Translations under genes and position numbers: made by a program
Shown: positions 30,722 to 40,900 of the stretch, piece after piece
Numbering within the stretch: position 1 is the first letter of the stretch
Layout: every line of letters begins with the position of its first letter
Assembly: GCF_004363955.1 (NCBI RefSeq)
Contig: NZ_SNZR01000017.1
Span: 124,001 to 188,000 of the forward strand
DNA from: Enterovirga rhinocerotis
Lineage (GTDB): Bacteria > Pseudomonadota > Alphaproteobacteria > Rhizobiales > Beijerinckiaceae
DNA length: 64,000 nucleotides
Direction of reading: 5' to 3'
Notes under the pieces: generated by a model
Databases searched by the model: none
Seen by the model: only the letters and a program-made list of their open reading frames with translations
What the model was told of the DNA's origin: nothing

Positions 30722-32146
30722 TCAGGCCGTCTCGCGGCGCAGGGCGTGGCCGGCCAGCGTCTTGCCGAGCGACCAGACCGCGCCAGGCACCCGATGGGCC
30801 TCGGCGATCACCTCGTCGAAGGCGCGGATGGTCCAGTCGACATCCTCGTCCGAGACGACGAGCGGCGGCAGCAGCTTGATCGTGCGGCTGGCATGGCCCG
30901 CGACCTGGGTCAGGATCTTGTGGTCCTTGAACAGGGGCACGGCGACCATCTGGCAGAACATGCCGGTGCTCATCGATTCCAGCATCGCCCAGGCCGCCTT
31001 CAGCTTGAGCGAGCGCGGGGCGCCGAATTCGATGCCGATCATCAGCCCCTTGCCGCGTACGGCAGAGACGAGTTCGTAGCGCTCGGCCATGTCGCGGAAG
31101 GCCGTCAGGATGCGCTCGCCCTGCCGGGCCGCGTTCTGGACGAGGCCCTCCCGGTCGATCGCGTCGAGGGTCGCGAGTCCCGCCGCCATCGCGAGGTCGT
31201 TCTTGCCGAAGGTCGACCCGTGCACGACGGCGCGGTCCATCCGGTTGAAGGTCTTGTCGAGGATCCAGCCCCGCGCCAGCACCGCGCCGACCGGCACCTG
31301 CCCGCCCGAGAGCGACTTCGCGAGCAGCACCATGTCGGGCTCGACGCCCCAATGCTCGACGGCGAGGAACTTGCCGGTGCGCCCGAGCCCGGTCTGGATC
31401 TCGTCGGCGACGAAAAGCGTGCCGTGCTTGCGGCAGAGGGCGGCCGCCGCCGCGAGATAGCCGTCCGAGGGCAGGTTCACGCCCTTGCCCTGGATCGGCT
31501 CGACGATGAAGGCCGCGATCTCGCGCGAGGCGAGCGCCCGCTCGAGCGCCGGCAGGTCGTCGAAAGGCACCTCGGCGCAGCCGGGCAGGAGCGGCCCGAA
31601 CCCGCTGCGGAAATTCTGGTCGGCCGTCAGCGACAGCGCGCCGAAGGTGAGGCCGTGGAAGGAATGATCGCAATGGAGGATGCGGGTCCGGCCCGTCGCC
31701 GCGCGCGCGAACTTGATCGCGGCCTCGACGCTCTCGGCACCCGAATTGGCGAAGAAGACCTTGTCGAGATACGGGACGCGCGCGATCAGCCGCTCGGCGA
31801 GGATCCCGGCGAGGGGCGAGACCTCGAGCTGGACGAGATTGGCCATCTCTCCGTCGAGGACGGAGACCAGCGCGTCGCGCACGCCGCGATGGTTGCGCCC
31901 GAGGGCGAAGACGCCCCAGCCTGACAGGAGATCGAGATAGCGCTCGTCGTTCCGGTCGAAGAGATACGGTCCCTGCGCGCGTCGGAAGCCGGCATCGTAG
32001 CCGAGCGTCTTCAGCACCTTGACCATCTGACCGTTCAGATAGCGTGTATGAAGCGCATAGCGCTCGCCCTCACGCGCCGCATAGAGCGAGCCGAGATCGA
32101 ACTCCGCCGCCTCCCCCCGAGAATCCGACACCGACACCTCAATCAC
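30722..32146 (-). CDS. hpnO: class III aminotransferase, HpnO-like (hopanoid side chain)
   Basis: 474-aa PLP-dependent class III aminotransferase. The PLP lysine lies in LLAKSLSGGQVPVGAVLAR. FFANSGAESVEAAIKFARAA, DEIQTGLGRTGKF and HGSTFGKNDLAMAAG are family blocks. The N terminus (ERYALHTRYLNGQMVKVLKT) and the C terminus (LFKDHKILTQVAGH, PGAVWSLGKTLAGHAL) resemble HpnO, which makes aminobacteriohopanetriol, more than acetylornithine or GABA transaminases. This subfamily call is from memory of the family. No other hopanoid genes are in view. Start GTG 32146 has no clear ribosome binding site; a GTG 9 nt downstream is possible. Confidence 0.7.
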   Translation of the reverse strand: MIEVSVSDSRGEAAEFDLGSLYAAREGERYALHTRYLNGQMVKVLKTLGYDAGFRRAQGPYLFDRNDERYLDLLSGWGVFALGRNHRGVRDALVSVLDGEMANLVQLEVSPLAGILAERLIARVPYLDKVFFANSGAESVEAAIKFARAATGRTRILHCDHSFHGLTFGALSLTADQNFRSGFGPLLPGCAEVPFDDLPALERALASREIAAFIVEPIQGKGVNLPSDGYLAAAAALCRKHGTLFVADEIQTGLGRTGKFLAVEHWGVEPDMVLLAKSLSGGQVPVGAVLARGWILDKTFNRMDRAVVHGSTFGKNDLAMAAGLATLDAIDREGLVQNAARQGERILTAFRDMAERYELVSAVRGKGLMIGIEFGAPRSLKLKAAWAMLESMSTGMFCQMVAVPLFKDHKILTQVAGHASRTIKLLPPLVVSDEDVDWTIRAFDEVIAEAHRVPGAVWSLGKTLAGHALRRETA

Positions 32147-32346
32147 ACGCGGCTCGACCGCAACCTTGAGGCTGTTTCGTGCGAAGGCGGGTTTGTCAAC
32201 CTGAGGGCGCCGGACAAAGGACGGGACGGCGGGACAGAAGGCCTCACGGCCGAATTCGCAAAACCGCCGTCTTTGGTGGGCGTCTTGTTCAGGTTCGGCG
32301 GTTACGCTCGGGAGCCGAACCGGGGAATCGTCAGCGCCGCCGTTGC
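32147..32346. promoter_or_regulatory. Divergent hpnO-like / PBP intergenic region
   Basis: 200-bp gap between two divergently transcribed genes and therefore the location of both promoters. The stretch 32172-32202 is locally less GC-rich. No convincing -35/-10 pair, repeat or operator was identified. Confidence 0.3.
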
Positions 32347-35300
32347 ATGAGTACGCTCCTGATCAAGCTGTTCGCGACGGCGCTGACGTTCAGTCAGGTC
32401 ACGACGCGTCCCGATTCGATCCGGACGTCGTTCGATCCCGTCCGCGACCAGGCCGCCGTGTCCCAGAGCCTCACGGACGGCTGCACGCATCTGCGCAAGG
32501 CGTTCGACGTCGAGGACATCAATGTCGACGAGCTGATCGCGACCGCGATGGAGGACCCGAAGGCCGTCGCGGGCGACACGACGATGCTCAAGGGCCTCGA
32601 CTTCAAGGACCTCGAACTCTCCTATCGGCAGTTCTGCAAGGGCTCGCCGGTCGAGCGGCAGGTGGTCGATCTCGGCGAGGTGATCCGCGCCTATAACGAG
32701 GCGATGGCGGACCTGCCCGACGTCGCCAAGCTGAAGGGCTTCCGGATGCCCGGCGCCAGCACCGTCCTCGACGGACAGGGCGAGCGCTACACGGAAATCT
32801 TCCCGCCGGACGGTCGGCGGGCCTGGGTCCCGCTCCGCGACATCCCCGAGATCGTGCGGAAAGCCTTCGTCGCGGCCGAGGACAAGCGCTTCTTCCAGCA
32901 CGGCGGCATCGACGAGCGCGGCGTGATCCGCGCCTTCATGACCAACCTCGCCTCGTCGGGTCGCCCCCAGGGCGGCTCGACCATCACGCAGCAGGTGGTC
33001 AAGAACATCCTCGTCGGCGACGACATCACCTACCAGCGCAAGATGCGCGAGATGGTGCTCGCGGCGCGGCTGGAGCGGATTCTCGGCAAGGACGAGATCC
33101 TCGAGATCTATCTCAACGCGATCTATCTCGGGCGCTCCTCCTGGGGCGTCGAGATGGCGGCCCGCAGCTTCTTCGGGAAATCCGTCGGCGCGCTCGACCT
33201 GCGCGAGGCGGCGCTCCTCGCGACGCTGCCGAAGGGACCGAACTACTACGACCCCGAACGCCACCCCGAGCGCTCGCGCCAGCGCCTCGCCTATGTCCTG
33301 ACCCGCCTTCTCGACGACGGCGTGATCGACGACGCCAAGCGGGCGGCGGTCCTGGCCGAGAAGCCGACGCTGATCGCGGCCTCGCGCTCGCGGCGCGACA
33401 GCGGCTTCTACGTCCTCGACCACCTCACCCGCGAGGCGAGGACCTTCGCCGGCGTCGAAAGCCTGACGGCATCGAGCTACACCGTTCGCAGCACGATCGA
33501 TCCCGCCCTGCAACGCGCGACGGAAGCCGCCCTCCAGGACGGCCTCGCGCGCTACGAGCTCGGCACCGGCCGCTTCCGCTTCGAGGAGCCCGAGGGCAAT
33601 CTCGGCGCCGCGATCGAGAGGCTGAAAGCCAACCCGCCCGCGGCCGCCGCCACGGTCGCGCCGGCGCCGGCCATCGCTCCGGCTCCCGAATCCGAGACGC
33701 GCATCACCTCGATCGATCCGCCGGCCAATCCGCCCGCCCGCCGCGGCCGGCGCAAGGCCGCAGCCGTGCCGCCCAAGGCGACATCCGTGGCCCCGGGGCC
33801 GAAACCGGATTGGCTGCGGGCGCTCGAAGCCTGGCGCGCGCCGCTCTACGACGTGCATTGGCCGTCTGCCGTCGTCCTCGACGCGCGGCCGGGCTCCCTG
33901 AAGGTCGGGCTCGCCGACGGGCGCATCCTGCCGCTCCAGGCTTGGCGCGAAGGCCGCAAGCTGAAGCTCCACGACGTCGTTCTCGTCCGCGTCTCCGGCG
34001 GCAAGGGCGGCGGGCGCGCCGAATTGCGGGTCCGGCCCTCGGTGCAGGGCGCCGCAATCGTGCTGGAGAACCGCACCGGCCGCATCCTCGCCATGACCGG
34101 CGGGTTCTCCTACCCGCTGAGCCAGTTGAACCGCGCGACCCAGGCGGTGCGACAGCCCGGCTCGACGCTGAAGCCGCTGGCCTATCTCGCCGCGCTCGCC
34201 CATGGCGTGCAGCCCAATACGCTGCTCTGGGACCGCGCCGTCACGCTCCCGCCGATCGGCGGGGTCGGCGATTCCTGGACGCCGCGCAACGCGGATCGCT
34301 CGGAGAGTGGCCTCACGACCCTTCGCCGGGCGCTGGAATCCTCGAAGAACCAGGTCACGGCCGGCCTGCTCGACGGGGTGATCGAGCAGCGGCCCGAGGA
34401 CAGCCTGCAGCGCGTCTGCAACCTCGCGCTCGAAGCCGAACTCTACGCCGAATGCGAGCGCTACTATCCGTTCGTGCTGGGGGCGCAGCCCGTGCGGCCG
34501 ATCGACCTCGCCGTGCTCTACGCCGCCATCGCCAACGAGGGAATCCGGCCCTCCCCGCACGTGCTCGAATCCGTCGCGGAGGGCGACCGTGTCCTCTATC
34601 GCCGCGAGGCGCGGGCGCCCGTCGCGATCCGGTCGGCCGACAACGTCGCCTTCTATCAGCTCAAGACCATGCTCCAGGGCGTCGTCTCGCGCGGGACGGC
34701 GCGGTCGATGCGGGGGCTCGCCCCCTATGTGGGCGGCAAGACCGGGACCTCGGAGAACGAGAACGACGCCTGGTTCGCGGGCTTCTCGAACGACGTCTCC
34801 ATCGTCGTCTGGGTCGGCAACGACAACGCCGACGGGAAGCGCCGCACGCTGGGCCGCGGCCAGACGGGCGGCAAGGTCGCGGTGCCGATCTTCGAGGCGA
34901 TCATGAAGGCCTCCTGGGCGAGCCGCCCCCGCACCCCGCTCGCCCCGCCCTCGCCGGAGGCCCGGCAGCTTCTGGCCGACGTCCGGATCGACCTGCGCAG
35001 CGGCGAACGCTCGGCCGGCGGCGGTTTCGTCGAGCATCTGCGCCGGAGCGCCTCCGGCGCCATCGTCGACACGCAGCACCGCTTCGTCGGGCGCGGCGAG
35101 GTCTACGCCCAGCGGGACGGCCCGTCGGAGGACGGCGACGACAATCCCTATGGCTACGGCTATGGCCAGCCGGATCCGCTCGACACCGAGGCCCCGAGCT
35201 TCGCGCCCCGCCGCGGCACGCCGCTCGAGGCGGATTCCGACTGGTACCGGCAGGATCCCAGCCGCTATGCGTGGCCGGGCGATGCCCAGCCGAGGCGCCG

Positions 35301-35352
35301 TCCGCGCCGCGTCGATCCGGAATATCTGTGGGCTCCGCGGGACATCTACTGA
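32347..35352 (+). CDS. class A penicillin-binding protein (1A-type)
   Basis: 1001-aa bifunctional peptidoglycan synthase. A long N-terminal region (residues 1-~150) precedes the GT51 glycosyltransferase, which has EDKRFFQHGGID (catalytic E178) and QGGSTITQQVVKN (~210). A Pro/Ala/Arg-rich insert spans ~440-500. The transpeptidase motifs are SxxK in QPGSTLKP (S606), SxN in ESSKNQVTA (S666) and KTGTSE (K798). The C-terminal ~100 residues are rich in Gly, Tyr, Asp, Arg and Pro. The N-terminal hydrophobic stretch (LLIKLFATALTFSQV) is weak for a membrane anchor. The secreted-protein gene follows after 2 bp. Confidence 0.9.
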   Translation: MSTLLIKLFATALTFSQVTTRPDSIRTSFDPVRDQAAVSQSLTDGCTHLRKAFDVEDINVDELIATAMEDPKAVAGDTTMLKGLDFKDLELSYRQFCKGSPVERQVVDLGEVIRAYNEAMADLPDVAKLKGFRMPGASTVLDGQGERYTEIFPPDGRRAWVPLRDIPEIVRKAFVAAEDKRFFQHGGIDERGVIRAFMTNLASSGRPQGGSTITQQVVKNILVGDDITYQRKMREMVLAARLERILGKDEILEIYLNAIYLGRSSWGVEMAARSFFGKSVGALDLREAALLATLPKGPNYYDPERHPERSRQRLAYVLTRLLDDGVIDDAKRAAVLAEKPTLIAASRSRRDSGFYVLDHLTREARTFAGVESLTASSYTVRSTIDPALQRATEAALQDGLARYELGTGRFRFEEPEGNLGAAIERLKANPPAAAATVAPAPAIAPAPESETRITSIDPPANPPARRGRRKAAAVPPKATSVAPGPKPDWLRALEAWRAPLYDVHWPSAVVLDARPGSLKVGLADGRILPLQAWREGRKLKLHDVVLVRVSGGKGGGRAELRVRPSVQGAAIVLENRTGRILAMTGGFSYPLSQLNRATQAVRQPGSTLKPLAYLAALAHGVQPNTLLWDRAVTLPPIGGVGDSWTPRNADRSESGLTTLRRALESSKNQVTAGLLDGVIEQRPEDSLQRVCNLALEAELYAECERYYPFVLGAQPVRPIDLAVLYAAIANEGIRPSPHVLESVAEGDRVLYRREARAPVAIRSADNVAFYQLKTMLQGVVSRGTARSMRGLAPYVGGKTGTSENENDAWFAGFSNDVSIVVWVGNDNADGKRRTLGRGQTGGKVAVPIFEAIMKASWASRPRTPLAPPSPEARQLLADVRIDLRSGERSAGGGFVEHLRRSASGAIVDTQHRFVGRGEVYAQRDGPSEDGDDNPYGYGYGQPDPLDTEAPSFAPRRGTPLEADSDWYRQDPSRYAWPGDAQPRRRPRRVDPEYLWAPRDIY

Positions 35353-35354
35353 CC

Positions 35355-36377
35355 ATGACCTTGCTCAGGGCCGCGGCTTTGGCCGCCCTCCTCCTCGGCG
35401 CTCCGGCGGCGGAGGCCGCTCCCGACGCGGCCCTCGAAGAGGCACGCTCGATCTCCGATCTCGGCCTTCCCTCCGCTCCGAACGTGATCCGGTTCTCGGA
35501 CCGGGAGGGCAAGGCGGACGGCCCGAGCCTCACGCCCTTCGCCCGCTGGGCGACGGAGTATCCGGATCAGAAGCGGCTGCTTTCGCTGCATCCGGATTAC
35601 GTGGAGCCGACGGTCTCGGCGACGGTGGACGGCCTGCGCCGGACACGGGACGAGAAGCTCGACATCTATGTCGCGGCCTCGCGGATGATCGTCGACCGGC
35701 CGCCGTCGCGGGTCGATCTCGCCGGGCTGGCTTCGGCGGCGGCCCTCGCCAAGATCGATCCCGCGATCCGCCACCGCCCCATCACGGCGGGCCAGGCGAT
35801 CCCCAACCGCGATCCGGAGCAGCCCTATAACCGCCTTCCGGGCAGGGCCTGGTGCGAAGGAGGACAGGTCTCCTGCTTCGAATCCCGCTACGATCTCGAG
35901 GGCAAGCTTCCGCTCGGCATCAGGCTCGCCAACAAGCTGGAGGACGGCGGCAAGAAGATCGCCGACCACGTCACCTTCCAGAGCGAGATCAGGCTCCTCG
36001 CGCCCGCCGAGATCGACGCCGGCGCGATCTCGCGCCTGACGGGCATCGAGACCCAGCCGAGCGCCGTGCTCGAACAGAGCACCTTCCACGTCAACCAGAT
36101 CCTGCGTTTCGGAAAGCTGCTGACGATCGTCCAGCCCGCGCCCTCGCAGCCCGACAGGTCGGTCGTCTCGGTCTATTTCGCGCTCGGGGTGAAGGCCGAC
36201 GTCCTCAGCCGCAAGAAGGAGTACGAGCGCATTCCGGTGCTGCGGAATCTCGTCCCCTCGCAGGTCCTGATGGGCACGAGCTCCTTCAACACCGGCACCT
36301 CGCTGAGCGCCGGCCTGCCCGTCTATGCCCGGAGCCGCATCCGCACGCTGGCGAGCCTCCTGGCGAGCGGGCGCTGA
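35355..36377 (+). CDS. secreted protein of unknown function downstream of PBP
   Basis: 340-aa protein with signal peptide LLRAAALAALLLGAPAAEAA and a largely hydrophilic periplasmic domain. Recognisable stretches include NRLPGRAWCEGGQVSCFESR (a possible disulfide pair), YDLEGKLPLGIRLANKL and VVSVYFALGVKADVLSRKKE. No family identified with certainty. It starts 3 bp after the PBP stop and is surely cotranscribed with it, suggesting a role in cell-envelope assembly or PBP regulation. Confidence 0.7.
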   Translation: MTLLRAAALAALLLGAPAAEAAPDAALEEARSISDLGLPSAPNVIRFSDREGKADGPSLTPFARWATEYPDQKRLLSLHPDYVEPTVSATVDGLRRTRDEKLDIYVAASRMIVDRPPSRVDLAGLASAAALAKIDPAIRHRPITAGQAIPNRDPEQPYNRLPGRAWCEGGQVSCFESRYDLEGKLPLGIRLANKLEDGGKKIADHVTFQSEIRLLAPAEIDAGAISRLTGIETQPSAVLEQSTFHVNQILRFGKLLTIVQPAPSQPDRSVVSVYFALGVKADVLSRKKEYERIPVLRNLVPSQVLMGTSSFNTGTSLSAGLPVYARSRIRTLASLLASGR

Positions 36378-36461
36378 GCGGAAACGGCGCCGACGCCAAC
36401 CGAATGACACGGGAACGGCCTAGGTTCGGACCGCGTCGAGCTGATCACACCGGAGACCATC

Positions 36462-36740
36462 ATGTCCGCACCCGTCGTCGACAACCCGGACCGGAACCGC
36501 TTCGAATTGCGCGTCGGCGAGGCGCTGGCCGTGGCCGAATACAGGCTGGACGGCGACCGCGTGGTGCTGACCCATACGGAGGTCCCGCCCGAGCTGTCAG
36601 GCCAGGGCGTCGGCTCCCGCCTCGCCCGCGGCGTCTTCGACAGCATCCGGGCGAGCGGCCGCCGCATCGTGACGGAATGCGAGTTCATGGCCGCCTTCGC
36701 AAAACGGCACCCCGAGAATGCCGATATCGTAGACGGGTAA
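36462..36740 (+). CDS. GNAT-like N-acetyltransferase (YjdJ/NATD1 type)
   Basis: 92-aa compact GCN5-related acetyltransferase domain. NRFELRVGEALAVAEYRLDG is the N-terminal strand pair, VVLTHTEVPPELSGQGVGSR is the acetyl-CoA-binding block (Q-G-x-G), and CEFMAAFAKRHPE is the conserved C-terminal element of the short YjdJ/NATD1 family. Stand-alone gene converging on the small coiled-coil gene across a bidirectional hairpin. Substrate unknown. Confidence 0.88.
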   Translation: MSAPVVDNPDRNRFELRVGEALAVAEYRLDGDRVVLTHTEVPPELSGQGVGSRLARGVFDSIRASGRRIVTECEFMAAFAKRHPENADIVDG

Positions 36741-36760
36741 GGGGCGGCTCCTCGGGATGA

Positions 36761-36781
36761 GGCCGGACGGCGCGTCCGGCC
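36761..36781. terminator. bidirectional terminator hairpin
   Basis: Perfect 8-bp inverted repeat GGCCGGAC / GTCCGGCC with loop GGCGC between two convergent genes (stop codons at 36740 and 36783). Its position fits a terminator serving both strands. Confidence 0.6.
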
Positions 36782-36782
36782 C

Positions 36783-36995
36783 TCAGGCCTTCGAGGCGAT
36801 GCCGTTCCGCCGGTCAAGGAGGCGGTCCAGTTCGGCCTGCTGATCGGCGATCCGCTCGGAAAGAAGCTCCTCGGCCGCCGCGCCGAGCGAGCCGGATGCC
36901 TGTTCGACGAGATCGCGCAGGTTGCCGCGCAGGATCGCGATGCGATCGTCGAGTTCGGGAACGCCGAGGCCGTCATCCGCCGGTTCGCTGCTCAT
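36783..36995 (-). CDS. small coiled-coil protein of unknown function
   Basis: 70-aa acidic protein starting at the ATG at 36995, with AGGCGAG just upstream. The sequence is almost wholly helical with heptad-like leucines (LDDRIAILRGNLRDLVEQ, then ELLSERIADQQAELDRLLDRR), suggesting a coiled coil. No family recognised. A longer in-frame start at 37058 is possible but adds Gly-rich, non-helical sequence. Confidence 0.6.
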   Translation of the reverse strand: MSSEPADDGLGVPELDDRIAILRGNLRDLVEQASGSLGAAAEELLSERIADQQAELDRLLDRRNGIASKA

Positions 36996-37112
36996 CTCGC
37001 CTGATCCGTCTCCGTCCTCGAGGAACGGGATCGTGCCCTGCCCTCGTCCCGACCGCAACCACTCGTCATGCGGGCGGCCCGCCCCGATCGTCAGCCCCGA
37101 GGCCGAAGAGGC

Positions 37113-37844
37113 TCAGGCGCCCGCCTCCCGCGCCGCGATCGTCTCGCGCATGAAGCGCTTCCAAACCGGGAAGACCTCGCGGAAGGAGGCTTCCGTCAGG
37201 TCCCGCAGCCGGGCCTTCGTCAGGCGGAAGGCGAGTTTCGGACGGGCGGCGAGATCGGTCGCGAGGGCGATGGAGGCGGACAGCACCTCCTCCCGGGGAA
37301 CGACGCGGAGGAGGCCGCGACGCTCGCATTCGGCGGCATCCATCATGCGGCCGGAGAGGGCGAGGTCCTGAGCGGCGAGCGGGCCCATGAATGTCGCGAT
37401 GGCCCAGGGGCCCATGCTGCTCGCGACGCCCGACTTGATCTCCGGCTGCCCCATCCGGACACCGGCATGGCCGATCCTGGCATCCGCCAGGAGGGCGAAC
37501 TGGAAATGCGACCCGGCCGCGACGCCGTTCAGCGCACAGATCGTCGGCTTGCCGACGGCGCGCAGCCCGCTGAAGAGGCGATCCCATTCGTCGACCCAGG
37601 CATCGGCCTCCGCCGCGTCGCGGGGGCCTGCCTCCCGCAGATCCTGGCCGGCCCCGAAGGCGCGCTCCCCCTCCCCCGTGACGACGAGGGCGTCGACGGC
37701 GGGATCGGCATCGGCTTCCGCCATCGCCTCGACGAGCGTCAGCCGCATCGCCCGGTCCCAGGCGTTCATCGCCGCAGGGCGCCGGAACGTCACGATGCGG
37801 ATCGGCCCCTCGTCATGGATCGCGATGGAAGAGGTCTCGGTCAT
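37113..37844 (-). CDS. enoyl-CoA hydratase/isomerase family protein
   Basis: 243-aa crotonase-fold protein acting on acyl-CoA thioesters. Oxyanion-hole segments FGAGQDLREAG and LNGVAAGSHFQFALLADARI are present, the latter with SHF in place of the common GGG/GGL. GQPEIKSGVAS holds a conserved Glu. Starts at ATG 37844; the longer in-frame ORF has no typical N-terminal sequence. It is upstream of nothing obvious on the minus strand, and the exact reaction is not predictable. Confidence 0.85.
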   Translation of the reverse strand: MTETSSIAIHDEGPIRIVTFRRPAAMNAWDRAMRLTLVEAMAEADADPAVDALVVTGEGERAFGAGQDLREAGPRDAAEADAWVDEWDRLFSGLRAVGKPTICALNGVAAGSHFQFALLADARIGHAGVRMGQPEIKSGVASSMGPWAIATFMGPLAAQDLALSGRMMDAAECERRGLLRVVPREEVLSASIALATDLAARPKLAFRLTKARLRDLTEASFREVFPVWKRFMRETIAAREAGA

Positions 37845-37931
37845 GCGTCGTCCGCCGGCTGCCGGGGGATCCCCCGTTCGGATGCCAGCCGTAGTGCCGC
37901 GTGCACGCGGCCGCAATCGGCAGGCCCGCCG

Positions 37932-40900
37932 TCAGCGGGGCGCGGGCGTGCGCAGATCGAGCGTCATCGGGAAGTCGCGGCTGGTCTCCTCCGGCGGGAC
38001 GGGGACAAGGCCCGGCGTGTGGCCGTGATCCTGGAACCGCGCCGCACGGCGGCCCTCCGCCTCGTAGGAATTGACCGGGAAGGTCTCGTAGTTCCGCCCG
38101 CCCGGATGGCCGACATGGTAGACGCAGCCGCCGAGCGACCGCCCGCTCCAGGTGTCGAGGATGTCGAAGGTCAGCGGCGAATGGACCGGGATGGTCGGAT
38201 GCAGGCCCGACGCCGGCTTCCAGGCCTTGAAGCGGAGCCCCGCCACGGCCTGTCCGGCGACGCCCGTTGAAGTCATCGGCATGCGCCGGCCGTTGCAGGC
38301 GATGACATGCCGACCCGGCGTGAACCCCTCGACCTTCACCTGGAGGCGCTCGACCGAGCTGTCGACGTAGCGCACGGTGCCGCCGGCCGAGCCCTCCTCG
38401 CCGAGGACGTGCCATGGCTCCAGCGCCTGCCGCAGTTCCATCGTGACGCCGCCATGCCGGACGGCGCCGTAGAGCGGGAAGCGGAACTCGCGCGCGGCGG
38501 CGAACCAGGCCGGGTCCATCGGATAGCCGGCCTGCCGCAGGTCATCCAGCACGCCGAGGAAATCCTCCCACAGCACATGGGGCAGCATGAACCGGTCGTG
38601 CAGCGAGGTCCCCCAGCGCACGAAGCTTCCGGTCTGCGGCTCGCGCCAGAGCCAGGCGACGATGGCCCGCAGGAGCAGCTGCTGCGCGAGGCTCATCCGC
38701 GCATCCGGCGGCATCTCGAAGGAGCGGAACTCGAGGAGCCCGAGGCGCCCCGTCGCGCTGTCGGGCGAATAGAGCTTGTCGATGCAGATCTCGGCGCGGT
38801 GCGTGTTGCCGGTGACGTCGACCAGCACGTTCCGGAACAGGCGGTCGACCAGCCAGAGCGGGACCGGGTCGCCGCCGGGAGGCGGCACCTGCGAGAGCGC
38901 GATCTCGAGCTCGTAGAGGCCGTCGTGACGGGCCTCGTCCATGCGCGGGGCCTGGCTGGTCGGGCCGATATAGAGGCCCGAGAAGAGATACGAGAGGGAG
39001 GGATGGCGCTGCCAGTAGAGGACGAGGCTCTTGAGCAGGTCCGGCCGGCGCAGGAAGGGCGAGTCGGGAGGCGTCGCGCCGCCCAGCACCACATGGTTTC
39101 CGCCGCCGGTCCCCGTGTGGCGGCCGTCGACCATGAACTTCTCGGAGCCGAGACGCAGGTCCCTCGCCTCGTCATAGAGCGCCGTCGTGATGTCGACCGC
39201 CTCGCGCCAGCTCCCGGCGGCCTGGACGTTGACCTCGATGACGCCCGGATCGGGCGTCACCTTGATGACGTCGAGACGGGGATCGTAGGGCGGCGGGTAG
39301 CCTTCGACATGGATCGGCTGGCCGAGGGAGGCGGCGGCCTCCTCGACGATCGCGACGAGGTCGAGATAATCCTCCACCCGCTCCAGCGGCGGCATGAACA
39401 CGCACAGGATGCCGTCGCGCGGCTCGACCGCGAAGGCGGTGCGGACGGCGACGATGCGCCGGGGACGGCGCGAGGGCTCTGCGCCCTCGGCCAAGGCGCC
39501 ACGCTCCTCGGTCGGGTCCTGCGGCGCGTAATAGGGATAGTGCTCGGGCGGAACGTGCGGCAGCGAGGCGAGCGGCAGGCGCAATCCGGCGGGCGAGTCG
39601 CCGGGAACGAGGTAGATCGCCCCGCGACGCATCTCCCAAGTCTCCGAGACCCAGGCCCGCCCGTCATCCTCGTTCAGCGCGAAGAGCGGGATCACCCAGC
39701 CGCTCGGGGTGCCGAGCCCGCGCTGGAACACCCGCACCATCCGGGCCCGCGCCTCGGGATCGGCGAGCTTCGGGTCGTCGAAGGAGACATTGGCCGGAAG
39801 CTCCGCCTCCTTGCCGAGCCAGATGACGGGATCCTCGTAGAGCGGGCGGGGGTATTCGGCGAGGTCGAGCCGGCCGGCGACCGCGCGGATCAGCGCCTCG
39901 GCCTCCGCGATCCCGGCCTTGCGGTCCGAATCCTCGCGGGCGATCAGGGCTGCGTCGCGCCAGATCGGCTTGCCGTCGCGGCGCCAATAGATGCCGAAGG
40001 CCCAGCGCGGCAGGCTCTCGCCCGGATACCACTTGCCCTGTCCGTAATGGAGGAGGCCGCCTGGCGCGAAGCGCTCGCGCAGGCGCCGGGACAGTTTGTC
40101 GGAGAGCCCGCGCTTGGTCGGGCCGAGCGCGGCGACGTTCCATTCCGCGCTCTCGAAATCATCGATCGAGACGAAGGTCGGCTCGCCTCCCATCGTGAGC
40201 CGCACGTCCTGCGCGACGAGATCGCGGTCGACCGCCTCGCCCAGCGCGTCCATCGCCGCGAAGCTCTCATCCGAGAAGGGCTTCGTGACGCGCGGCGCCT
40301 CGGCGATCCGGCTCACATGCATCGAGAAGCCGAACTCGACCTGGGCCGGCTCGGCGGCCCCGCTGATCGGCGCGGCCGAAGCGTAATGCGGGGTCGCGGC
40401 GAGCGGGATATGCCCCTCGCCGCAGAGGAGGCCCGAGGTCGCATCGAGCCCGATCCAGCCCGCGCCGGGAAGGTAGACCTCGACCCAGGCATGAAGATCG
40501 GTGAAATCGCTCGCCGCGCCCTGCGGCCCCTCGATCGTGGTGCGGTCGGGCACGAGCTGGATCAGGTAGCCGGAGACGAAGCGGGCCGCGAAGCCGAGAC
40601 GGCGCAGCACCTGGACGAGCAGCCATGCCGAGTCGCGGCACGAGCCGGTGCCGAGATCGAGCGTCTCCTCGGGCGATTGCACGCCCGCCTCCATGCGCAC
40701 GCCATATCGCACGCGCTCCTTCACGAGAGCGTTGAGCTGGACGAGGAACTGGATCGTATCCCGCTCCGCGGGCAGCTCGTTCATGAAGGCGTCGAGAAGC
40801 GGGCCCGCCCCCTCCGGCGCGAGGTAGCTCGCGAGTTCGGAGGCGAGGTCGTCCGGATAGGCGAAGGGCCGCGTCTGCGCGTAATCCTCGACGAAGAAAT

